A stretch of DNA of 29,414 nt from Spirochaetia bacterium. Its GTDB lineage: Bacteria > Spirochaetota > Spirochaetia > Treponematales > Treponemataceae. The first letter of the stretch is position 1. The number at the start of each line of letters is the position of its first letter. The stretch lies in contig CAAGGF010000115.1 in the NCBI GenBank assembly GCA_900769325.1, positions 1 through 29,414 of the forward strand, written 5' to 3'. The notes below the pieces were generated by a model. That model did not search any database. It saw only the letters and a program-made list of their open reading frames with translations, and was not told the origin of the DNA. Below are positions 23,794-29,414 of the stretch, in pieces. The position numbers and the translations under genes were made by a program.

Positions 23794-25284
23794 TCATTTT
23801 GTTGTGAATTTTGTGAATAGTTTGTTACCTAAAATCTTCAATACTCCCCAAAAACTCTTTCCCGGGAACAATTTATAAATCACAGGAGATTTGCTTCTCG
23901 CAAAAAAGAGATTGTAATTGTGGCTTGTATTGTTTTCTGCATCAAGATAAATCTGGGCAAATTCATCTAAATCAACTTTACATTCTTTTCCGTTGAATTT
24001 TGTCTGCTGTATTTCTAACAGTTTTTTTAGTTCCTGATTGAAGTCTTCTTCAGAAAGAACCATGCCGTTCAGTTTATCTTCCTGCTGTTTTAGATATTTC
24101 TCATCAGCAAAAAGATGGTCAATTTCTGCGTTTATTTGATTTAGAGTATTAAACGACAACTTTGGATTATGTCCAGTATCAACAAAGAGACTTTCCATAT
24201 CGGCATCGCGAGTTATTCCATCATTACCAGGATTGTAACAAAGAGGCAGCTTTTTATTTACAACTGCAAGCTGACTCATCAAAGCTCCGTTTATTGGATA
24301 AGTGCAAAGATAGAATTTAGCATGGCGGACAAAATCTTCAAAATCAGGCCGTTCAGTAAAATAAAAGCACCGGTTTTCTAAACCATTTCCTTTTATAAAC
24401 TGATTTATAATTGAAGGATTACCTCCTCCGATAAACGCAAAAGTTGAATCGTTTTGAGCATTCAGAATATGCGAAACTATTTCAAGAAAGACAGGACTTC
24501 CAGCTATCTTGTACAATGAGCCACCAGAAACTACAAGATTTTTATGTGTGGTAAAAAAATCCTGCATATCTGAAGCTGGAATTAATTTGTGTACCGGGTA
24601 ATACGGCAACATAATAAGCTTTTCTTCTGGAATATGACGATGATTTTTTGAAACTGTGTAGCCATAATCACGAAATTCAATGCTGTAATCTACACATGTT
24701 GAACCAAGCCAAAAAGCATGATCCGTAAGATTTATAAGAAAACGTTTACAGGGAAGTTTTGTAAAGAATACACAGCCAGCAACATCATCAGGCATTGTAT
24801 GAAAAAATGCAGTTTTGGGAAGATATTTTGCATAAATATCAGAAAGTATTTCTAGCTGTTTTTTATAGGAATCTTTTAGATTGAAATATTCTATAGCGCC
24901 ATTTTCACCAAGCAGTTTGTAAAGCCATCCTGCTCCAGCCCTATTTTGCTCCAAAGTAACGACAATGACTTTATATCCGTTTTGAAGCAGCCCTTTGATG
25001 TAAATTGTGCTTAATCCTCGTGTTTCAAGTATCCACCAATCATAAAACAAAACTGTTTTTACGGCTGTACTTTGAGGGAGCTGTGAAACAAAAAAATCTC
25101 CACATTTATGTAAAAGATTTTCCAAGCGTTCATCTGCATAAATGAGATTAAAATTGTACATAAGAAAAGCTGCTGTTTTAACGACAGAAAGACAATCTTC
25201 ATATCTCTTTTTTGCAAACAGCTTTTCTGCAAGCACGACAAGTCTATTATAATCCGAAAGAACTTTTTCTTTTGTAACCTTCAA
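23794..25284 (-). CDS. GT-B-fold glycosyltransferase-like protein
   Basis: Protein of 496 aa. The first ~75 residues are helical and resemble no known domain. Residues ~75-430 look like a GT-B glycosyltransferase: VLFYDWWILETRGLSTIYIK, LINLTDHAFWLGSTCVDYSI with RDYGYTVSKNHR, NLVVSGGSLYKIAGSPVFLE, TFAFIGGGNPSIINQFI and FYLCTYPINGALMSQLA. A classical GT4 E-x7-E is not evident, so the exact family is uncertain. The start is TTG at 25284 (MKVTKEKVLSDYNRL); there is only a weak G-rich site upstream, and the next ATG is about 40 codons in. It lies 6 nt after the acyltransferase gene. Confidence 0.65.
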   Translation of the reverse strand: MKVTKEKVLSDYNRLVVLAEKLFAKKRYEDCLSVVKTAAFLMYNFNLIYADERLENLLHKCGDFFVSQLPQSTAVKTVLFYDWWILETRGLSTIYIKGLLQNGYKVIVVTLEQNRAGAGWLYKLLGENGAIEYFNLKDSYKKQLEILSDIYAKYLPKTAFFHTMPDDVAGCVFFTKLPCKRFLINLTDHAFWLGSTCVDYSIEFRDYGYTVSKNHRHIPEEKLIMLPYYPVHKLIPASDMQDFFTTHKNLVVSGGSLYKIAGSPVFLEIVSHILNAQNDSTFAFIGGGNPSIINQFIKGNGLENRCFYFTERPDFEDFVRHAKFYLCTYPINGALMSQLAVVNKKLPLCYNPGNDGITRDADMESLFVDTGHNPKLSFNTLNQINAEIDHLFADEKYLKQQEDKLNGMVLSEEDFNQELKKLLEIQQTKFNGKECKVDLDEFAQIYLDAENNTSHNYNLFFARSKSPVIYKLFPGKSFWGVLKILGNKLFTKFTTK

Positions 25285-25290
25285 AGTGAT

Positions 25291-26226
25291 TTACGCCCCA
25301 ATGCTCCAAGTCTGATATACAAAAGTTCTGCCACCAAAACCTTCCTTCTGACTGATTAAACCTTCATTTAAAATAGTTCCGTTACCTTCTGTAGACTTTC
25401 CAAAATCAAACCAGGTCTTTTCGGTTTCAAACATTTGAATAAGGTTATAAACAACAAAGTCCAAAGCTCCAATTTCACGAGCCAAGTCATTTGCTGCAAG
25501 ATACTGGGTATGAACGAGGTTATCATAAATAAAAAGTACACAACCAGCAATAATTTCGTCTTTATAGCGGCCTACATACAACTTTATCTGTTCCGGGAAA
25601 CGCTCATGTAAAAGTGCCAGTTCTGCACCAGTGTGTACAGCAGTTGCGTTATGATGCTCGTTCAAAACTTCATTTTCTAGAGCAATAAAAGCATCAAAAT
25701 CTGTAGATTCTTCAAAAACAACACCTTCACGGCGAGCTCTTGTAACCTGTGCTTTTCTACCTTTTGGCATTTTAAGTTTGTTCTTCAAGTTGATTACAGT
25801 TGCAGCTTCTATTTTCTCTATCTGTGCATTATTGCAGAAAAGAGAATACAAATCTTCTTCTGCAGGCTGTTTGTGGTAAATATGAGGAATAGATTTATAG
25901 ATTATCTTTGAAAAACCATTTTGCTTCATGTAATCTTTTAAAGTATCAAACAGATCATTCATATGGTGCTGCTTCATACTGTCATCGGTTATAAATCCGC
26001 CAAATGTTAGACCTCCGTGACTTATAAGAATACCTTCTTTTTTTGTAGCAGGAAGAAGAGAAACAAGCTCATTTTTTTCATCAAAGAACATAAGCGAATT
26101 ATCTTCAAATCGATCTTTGTGATATTCCATATAATTACGGTCAAACATAAAGAGCCCATTTTTTGAATGAGCCACAAATGAATTCCAAATCTCTCTGTCG
26201 TTATCAGTATATTGTCTAATTTCCAT
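25291..26226 (-). CDS. GNAT/FemAB-like N-acyltransferase
   Basis: Protein of 311 aa with two GNAT-like halves as in FemAB proteins. The first half has WNSFVAHSKNGLFMFDRNYM and LLPATKKEGILISHGGLTFG; the second has LYVGRYKDEIIAGCVLFIYD, TQYLAANDLAREIGALDFVV and WFDFGKSTEGNGTILNEGLI. In sugar loci such proteins sit beside FdtA/FdtB genes, so it probably acylates the 3-amino group of the dTDP-amino sugar instead of a hexapeptide FdtC/QdtC (inference). The sequence GAGGTAGG before ATG can pair with CCTACC just upstream (26265-26270), so initiation may depend on coupling to the upstream GT2 gene. Confidence 0.75.
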   Translation of the reverse strand: MEIRQYTDNDREIWNSFVAHSKNGLFMFDRNYMEYHKDRFEDNSLMFFDEKNELVSLLPATKKEGILISHGGLTFGGFITDDSMKQHHMNDLFDTLKDYMKQNGFSKIIYKSIPHIYHKQPAEEDLYSLFCNNAQIEKIEAATVINLKNKLKMPKGRKAQVTRARREGVVFEESTDFDAFIALENEVLNEHHNATAVHTGAELALLHERFPEQIKLYVGRYKDEIIAGCVLFIYDNLVHTQYLAANDLAREIGALDFVVYNLIQMFETEKTWFDFGKSTEGNGTILNEGLISQKEGFGGRTFVYQTWSIGA

Positions 26227-26229
26227 CTA

Positions 26230-26270
26230 CCTACCTCACGCTACTTTGCCAAAACAAGCTTTACGGTAGG
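26230..26270 (-). promoter_or_regulatory. possible SD-masking stem before the acyltransferase gene
   Basis: CCTACC (plus 26265-26270) and GGTAGG (plus 26230-26235, minus-strand sense) are exact complements; the second arm overlaps the only ribosome binding site of the acyltransferase. The stem is only 6 bp with a 29-nt loop, so it is weak on its own, but it lies in the same place relative to the poly-G tract as the stem at 15600-15635. Confidence 0.35.
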
Positions 26271-27264
26271 AAGACGAAATATTTACTATACTACTGTACC
26301 CCCCCCCAACTCTTCTAGAACTATAAATCATATTTACGAACTTCCTCACTATTCTTACAGGTAATTTAAAAACCTTTTTAAAAAGCATCAAAAATGCCAG
26401 AGATTTTACTTTATTGTAGCTATAGAAAATATTAAGCGTTTCTTTTCTTTCAGATAAATCATAAGAGCATGGCTTTTTGAGAAGGATAAAATCACAGAAA
26501 AGCCCTGCCATAAATTTGAGATTTTCTTTTTTTACGCACAAAAATGTTTTTTTGCTGATTGAATTGGTACGGAGCAAATCGCTCAAAATTCCAGGATATT
26601 CAACACCAAAAGCATAATAAAGATTATATCGCCCCTTATTTGCATGACTTACTGGAATTTCATCCAGTAAAATATTATTATCAATTATATATTTAGCTTT
26701 GTTTTTCTCATTGAACAAAATAGTCGTATGCGGATAAAGTTCATTGAACTGCGCATCCTTTGGAATTCTGTCAAAATCCTCTTTCCAGAACCCCATGCCG
26801 GTAGACCAGCTAGACCATACACGAAGATTTCTTACATAACTGTCAAAATCAGAATATTCTGCTACACCTTTTATTTGCTTGATTACACCGTTAGAAAAAT
26901 AAACACAAGGCTTTTCTGTTTCGTTCTTTTTTATAAAATCGATAAAGTATTGAATAGAACCGGGAAGCAACTTTGTACGATGATTTATAAACTTAATAAA
27001 AGTTCCTCGTGCGACTTTATAACTTTCTGATTCATTCAAGAAACCTTTATAATAAGTTTCTTTATAAACAAGACTAAGATGCTGAGTCGCGAAATCTTTA
27101 ATCTTAGACTTAAATTCTGCATTATCGCCATTATCCATTACAATAACTTCAAAAAGACTCTGATCTACATCTTTTTGAGCATATATGCTTTCAAGAACAG
27201 GGAAGATTAGTTCAATAATACCGTTTGTAGGAATACAAATAGAAAGAAGCGGAGTAGAATTCAT
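26236..27264 (-). CDS. GT2-family glycosyltransferase with poly-G C-terminal tail
   Basis: GT-A transferase of 342 aa opening with PLLSICIPTNGIIELIFPVL and FEVIVMDNGDNAEF (the D-x-D-like nucleotide region), then YKVARGTFIKFINHRTKLLP and WSSWSTGMGFWKEDFDRI. After LPVRIVRKFVNMIYSSRRV nine G encode Gly-Gly-Gly and a tail YSSIVNISSSYRKACFGKVA. In G8 or G10 the protein stops 3-6 residues after the start of the tract, so the catalytic domain should not change. The present stop is 9 nt before the next start codon. Its ATG overlaps the fdtA stop by one base (TAATG). Confidence 0.85.
   Translation of the reverse strand: MNSTPLLSICIPTNGIIELIFPVLESIYAQKDVDQSLFEVIVMDNGDNAEFKSKIKDFATQHLSLVYKETYYKGFLNESESYKVARGTFIKFINHRTKLLPGSIQYFIDFIKKNETEKPCVYFSNGVIKQIKGVAEYSDFDSYVRNLRVWSSWSTGMGFWKEDFDRIPKDAQFNELYPHTTILFNEKNKAKYIIDNNILLDEIPVSHANKGRYNLYYAFGVEYPGILSDLLRTNSISKKTFLCVKKENLKFMAGLFCDFILLKKPCSYDLSERKETLNIFYSYNKVKSLAFLMLFKKVFKLPVRIVRKFVNMIYSSRRVGGGYSSIVNISSSYRKACFGKVA
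26299..26307 (-). repeat. G9 contingency tract at the C-terminus of the GT2 gene
   Basis: Nine G on the coding strand followed by TACAGTAGTATAGT, the same 14 nt as after the tract at 15655-15663. Stops in the two other frames are at 26291-26293 and 26286-26288. As read the tail frame is open to 26236. Confidence 0.85.
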
Positions 27265-27671
27265 TACTTCTTTACACCCATAATCTTCAAATATTCATCA
27301 TAGTCGCGGATATATTCATTTCCATCATAGTGCGTGCTTGCAAGAGCAAGAAGAACTGAGTCCGGAGAAAAATCATACATGTCTTTCCAGACCATTTTTG
27401 GAAGATAAATTCCCTGCATCGGGCGGTTCAGTTCAATAACATGTTCGCCGATTCCGTCTGTAACACGCACCTTTGATTTCCCGGCAACATTGATAAGAAC
27501 AAATTCGCTTTCCTTGTTCGCATGCTTTCCGCGGACAACCTCGTTGTCAGAGCCATATATATAGAAGACTCTTTTTATTTCAAACGGAATGTCCTGCGCG
27601 CCTTCAACAACAACTAGTTTTCCGCGTTCATCGCCCAAGTCCTTAAAATCAAGAAGCCTGCAAAGTTCCAT
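27264..27671 (-). CDS. fdtA: dTDP-4-keto-6-deoxyhexose 3,4-isomerase (FdtA/QdtA-like cupin)
   Basis: Cupin protein of 135 aa. LLDFKDLGDERGKLVVVEG, DIPFEIKRVFYIYG, VVRGKHANKESEFVLINVAG and MQGIYLPKMVWKDMYDFSPD match the WxcM-like/FdtA family, which moves the keto group of dTDP-4-keto-6-deoxyglucose from C4 to C3 ahead of transamination. The usual His-Ala-His pair of the family reads His-Ala-Asn here, so the second His is missing; this may be a subgroup trait. It is the first gene after the structured leader; GGAG is 11 nt before ATG. Confidence 0.85.
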   Translation of the reverse strand: MELCRLLDFKDLGDERGKLVVVEGAQDIPFEIKRVFYIYGSDNEVVRGKHANKESEFVLINVAGKSKVRVTDGIGEHVIELNRPMQGIYLPKMVWKDMYDFSPDSVLLALASTHYDGNEYIRDYDEYLKIMGVKK

Positions 27672-27692
27672 AGTTTGTATTTCTCCAAAAAT

Positions 27693-27814
27693 TTAAAGGC
27701 ACCTTCCCCATTGGCAAGCGGTCGTTATTTCAGACCTTGCCCTGCAATGGAACTGTTCACCACCTGACAAACGTGCTTCAACCAAACTCCGTGTCAAACA
27801 ATGGCTGCCTTTAA
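27693..27814 (-). ncRNA. candidate structured leader RNA at the 5' end of the glycan transcript
   Basis: On the minus strand UUAAAGGCA (starting within a base or two of the predicted transcription start) pairs perfectly over 9 bp with UGCCUUUAA at the far end, closing a 122-nt element. Inside, UGACA/UGUCA forms one arm and GGCAAG-GUC/GAC-CG-CUUGCC a second. CAAUGG near the 3' end can pair with either of two CCAUUG copies, so two folds compete. AAAUUUUU follows the closing stem, then the fdtA ribosome binding site. It may be an antitermination or attenuation element used by the neighbouring LoaP-like protein; it matches no RNA class I can name. Confidence 0.55.
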
Positions 27815-27821
27815 CTATACT

Positions 27822-27851
27822 ATAATACGATTTATTACTTTAGGCTGTCAA
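27822..27851 (-). promoter_or_regulatory. sigma70 promoter of the main glycan operon
   Basis: TTGACA (plus 27846-27851) and TATTAT (plus 27822-27827) on the minus strand are 18 nt apart. It lies between loaP and fdtA and places the transcription start at about 27815, right at the closing stem of the leader RNA. Confidence 0.75.
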
Positions 27852-27876
27852 TATTCAAATTATGAACAATCGAATT

Positions 27877-28389
27877 TTACTTTTTCTGAATTTCCTGATA
27901 CGACAGGCTTAAAATCCGTTTTCCGTCCATAAGCGTAACTGCAAAATTTATGCGCTTATTAGACCTGTTCACATCCGAAATAAAGCCTTCCATTCCTTTG
28001 AACAATCCGTCTACAATTACAACCCTGTCGTTTACATCAAACTGAACATTTACAACAGGAATAACGCTTCCATATTTTAAAAATGAAGTTACAAGGTCGG
28101 TATCTTTTGCAGAAAGCGGTTTCATTCCATTATCATGAGGAAGAAAATCAATAAAACCTTCTTCATCTTTTATATCCTGAATTCTTGAAATATTATCCGT
28201 TTCCCAAAAAACATAACCTGGAAACAACGGATCAATATATTCCTTGCCGCTTTTTAACCTCATCTGCTTTCCAACACAATGTAGTTTGCCATTCTCCTCC
28301 TCTGGAAAAGAATCAAAGACAGCTTGTACTTTTTCTATAAATTGTTTTTCAAAACCGATTCTAACCCAAATGCAGTAAAAATTGCTCAT
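27877..28389 (-). CDS. loaP: NusG-paralogue processive antiterminator (LoaP/UpxY-like)
   Basis: Protein of 170 aa with an N-terminal NGN domain (FYCIWVRIGFEKQFIEKVQA, then DPLFPGYVFWETD) and a C-terminal KOW domain (FDVNDRVVIVDGLFKGMEGF, then ISDVNRSNKRINFAVTLMDG). Length and position at the head of a long polysaccharide operon are those of specialised NusG paralogues (RfaH, UpxY, LoaP), which ride RNA polymerase and suppress termination; the LoaP clade is known from Firmicutes and Spirochaetes. It has its own promoter (28423-28451) and a modest ribosome binding site (GGA close to ATG). The expected target is the leader RNA or transcript just downstream. Confidence 0.85.
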   Translation of the reverse strand: MSNFYCIWVRIGFEKQFIEKVQAVFDSFPEEENGKLHCVGKQMRLKSGKEYIDPLFPGYVFWETDNISRIQDIKDEEGFIDFLPHDNGMKPLSAKDTDLVTSFLKYGSVIPVVNVQFDVNDRVVIVDGLFKGMEGFISDVNRSNKRINFAVTLMDGKRILSLSYQEIQKK

Positions 28390-28422
28390 TATCCAACTCT
28401 TCTCTTTTTCAATTCAATAAGA

Positions 28423-28451
28423 ATAATAGCATATTTTTTTGATTAAGTCAG
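28423..28451 (-). promoter_or_regulatory. promoter of the antiterminator gene
   Basis: On the minus strand CTGACT (plus 28446-28451) and TATTAT (plus 28423-28428) are 17 nt apart, with an A-run in the spacer. The -10 is good and the -35 moderate. The leader to the start codon is about 25-30 nt. Confidence 0.55.
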
Positions 28452-28484
28452 TAAAGCGTTCAAGTTTTGAATAAATCATCATCG

Positions 28485-28748
28485 CCTGTCAGTAAAATCT
28501 TTTATGTCGCTCAATACTTTCCTCATCGTCCAAAAACATTTTCAGGAGCGTACATCCGTAAAATACTGAGCGCCCAAAAAGATTATGCGGAACGCCGCAG
28601 AACATTATCCTGCACGTACAAAAACATTTTGCTGACCGTCGCACAACACTTTCCCGCCCGCCGCAGAACATTATCCTGCATGTACAAAAACATTTTACTG
28701 ACCGTCGCTCAGGACTTTATGGCACACCGTACGCAAATTATTATACTT
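28485..28748. repeat. degenerate 22-bp tandem repeat, about 12 units
   Basis: The 498-bp gap between loaP and the XRE gene is mostly filled by units of exactly 22 bp that start like CCGCAGAACATTATCCTG or TACAAAAACATTTT and usually end in CG. Units three apart are the most alike, giving a 66-bp higher-order period; 28595-28660 and 28661-28726 differ at few positions in their first 50 bases. Both strands are open for 60-100 codons through the array only because 66 is a multiple of three. I see no gene in it. It might encode repeated protein-binding sites or be a recombination or structural element. Confidence 0.8.
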
Positions 28749-28769
28749 TCAGCGAATTTTTTATTATAT

Positions 28770-28803
28770 TTCACTTGACAATTCACCAAAAGTATAATAA
28801 TCT
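28770..28803 (+). promoter_or_regulatory. candidate promoter for the XRE regulator
   Basis: TATAAT at 28793-28798 has TTCACT 17 nt upstream (28770-28775); alternatively TTGACA at 28775-28780 is 17 nt before TAATCT (28798-28803). Either gives a leader of about 90 nt that holds a GAAACC/GGTTTC hairpin (28849-28866) and a TAGCC/GGCTA stem around the ribosome binding site. Confidence 0.5.
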
Positions 28804-28896
28804 AATGTATGTAAGGCGAACAAATCTGCTCCCGCCCTACAAACAAAGGAAACCCCGCAAGGTTTCATAATTCTAGCCTTTATAGGAGTGGCTAAT

Positions 28897-29235
28897 ATGG
28901 CAGAAACAATGGAAAACATTTTTTCAAGGAGGGTAAAAGATTTAATGAAGGAAAACCGCTTCTCGCAGAAAAAACTGTGCGAGCTTTGCGGTATTACAGA
29001 GGCAGCATTCAGCCGCTACATGACCAGCGGAAGACTGCCCAGGACGGATGTGCTTGCGAATATCGCAAATGCACTTAACACAACAAGCGACTACCTTACG
29101 GGTAACGACACCCATTACGGCTACGAACAGCTTGAAATTCTTTTGGCTTCCAGCAAAGACAACCTTAGCCTGAACCAGAAGAAAAAGCTTGTGGGAATCC
29201 TGATGGATGAATACAAAACTGCCCAAGAGGTGTAA
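28897..29235 (+). CDS. XRE-family (Cro/CI-type) transcriptional regulator
   Basis: Protein of 112 aa. An HTH_3-type DNA-binding domain occupies roughly residues 9-70: RRVKDLMKENRFSQKKLCEL, then CGITEAAFSRYMTSGRLPRT and ANIANALNTTSDYLTGN, the usual helix-turn-helix followed by the fifth helix. The short C-terminal part (LLASSKDNLSLNQKKKLVGI) is helical and may dimerise. ATG at 28897 has AGGAG 8 nt upstream; a GTG three codons earlier overlaps that site and is less likely. It is transcribed away from the glycan locus and followed by two small frames, so it may open a separate accessory or mobile unit. Confidence 0.88.
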   Translation: MAETMENIFSRRVKDLMKENRFSQKKLCELCGITEAAFSRYMTSGRLPRTDVLANIANALNTTSDYLTGNDTHYGYEQLEILLASSKDNLSLNQKKKLVGILMDEYKTAQEV

Positions 29236-29237
29236 AA

Positions 29238-29318
29238 ATGCAGCATTACATGGAGGTAAACGATTGGAAAACTGCACTGAACAAACGGAAAAAACAACGG
29301 ATTAAAATGAGTGCGTAA
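29238..29318 (+). CDS. 26-aa basic small ORF after the XRE gene
   Basis: ATG two bases after the XRE stop with AGAGG just upstream; 26 residues including DWKTALNKRKKQRIKMSA, strongly basic at the C-terminal half. Tight spacing and a ribosome binding site support translation, but no family is recognised and the length gives little coding evidence. Confidence 0.4.
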   Translation: MQHYMEVNDWKTALNKRKKQRIKMSA

Positions 29319-29347
29319 AACGACACAGAAAAAGGAGCAGATTTAAG

Positions 29348-29414
29348 GTGCAAACAGCCGATAAATTAAGCAAGGCGGTTAGAACATGGCAAAGAAACGA
29401 CAGTCATTCAGCAA
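29348..29414 (+). CDS. 5' end of a gene running off the right edge
   Basis: GTG at 29348, preceded by AAAGGAG at about 10 nt, opens a frame that is uninterrupted for 22 codons (MQTADKLSKAVRTWQRNDSH...) to the window end. The start is only weakly supported and the function cannot be told. Confidence 0.35.
   Translation, partial: MQTADKLSKAVRTWQRNDSHSA

Noticed and set aside
27693..27814. 5S rRNA, SRP RNA or tmRNA
   Set aside because: Size is near 5S and some short words recall SRP RNA, but the conserved GGAAG/AGCAG SRP core, the 5S loops and a tag-encoding region are absent; promoter and position fit a leader.
27672..27876. Integron attC site or MITE in the loaP-fdtA gap
   Set aside because: The inverted structure is imperfect and lacks GTTRRRY/RYYYAAC core sites or target duplications; a transcribed leader explains it better.
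28485..28748. CRISPR array
   Set aside because: Units are contiguous, 22 bp, degenerate and without spacers; no cas genes are present.
28467..28778. 103-aa plus-strand frame (and a 60-aa minus-strand frame) through the repeat
   Set aside because: Both frames stay open only because the array has a 66-bp period; there is no convincing ribosome binding site or domain, and the peptide repeats mirror the DNA repeat.

Overview
This window is almost entirely a surface-polysaccharide (O-antigen or exopolysaccharide-like) biosynthesis locus carried on the minus strand. No rRNA or tRNA gene is present, so the host can only be inferred. The moderately AT-rich DNA, the LoaP/NusG-type antiterminator at the head of the cluster, the ferredoxin/pyruvyl-transferase genes and the coding poly-G tracts fit a host-associated spirochaete such as Treponema or a Clostridia-like anaerobe. 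I lean to Treponema, with low-to-moderate confidence.

Layout, in the direction of transcription (right to left). A 22-bp-period tandem repeat (28485-28748) separates a plus-strand XRE regulator and small ORFs (right edge) from the antiterminator gene (27877-28389). A promoter downstream of it (27822-27851) starts a transcript whose first ~122 nt fold into a closed, branched RNA (27693-27814). Then come fdtA, a GT2, a GNAT/FemAB-like acyltransferase, a GT-B protein and a DegT aminotransferase; together these suggest a dTDP-3-amino-3,6-dideoxyhexose. Next are a polysaccharide pyruvyl transferase, a Wzx flippase, two ferredoxin/F420-hydrogenase-beta-like proteins (one fused to a formylglycine-generating-enzyme-like domain), two tandem DUF23/GT92-like transferases and an SGNH acylhydrolase that is frame-shifted off. 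An AvcD/DcdV-like P-loop/deaminase antiphage effector with its own promoter follows, then a visibly AT-rich strain-specific block (CatB-type acetyltransferase, WbsX, Wzy, GT2, GT4). The conserved end has a keto-reductase, an initiating phosphoglycosyl transferase, a WbpM-like 4,6-dehydratase and rmlB-A-C-D, closed by a bidirectional terminator at about 511-552. The left edge holds the 3' end of an unidentified plus-strand gene and a start-less AT-rich gene remnant.

The most striking signal is four G9-G10 tracts (C on the plus strand) inside coding sequences: SGNH hydrolase (OFF as read), a GT92-like gene, a ferredoxin gene (ON) and a GT2 gene. Their flanks are shared in two pairs, which points to a portable contingency module. 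Two of them sit at the natural C-terminus of a transferase. There the present G9 frame carries the ribosome to the start of the next gene, through a candidate hairpin over that gene's initiation region, while G8 or G10 would stop about 40-50 nt earlier. I propose these are phase-variable translational-coupling switches. Other leads are the ferredoxin-FGE fusion with a hairpin over its ribosome binding site, the antiphage deaminase inside a glycan locus, a 14-nt box shared by two internal promoters, and the structured leader RNA next to loaP.
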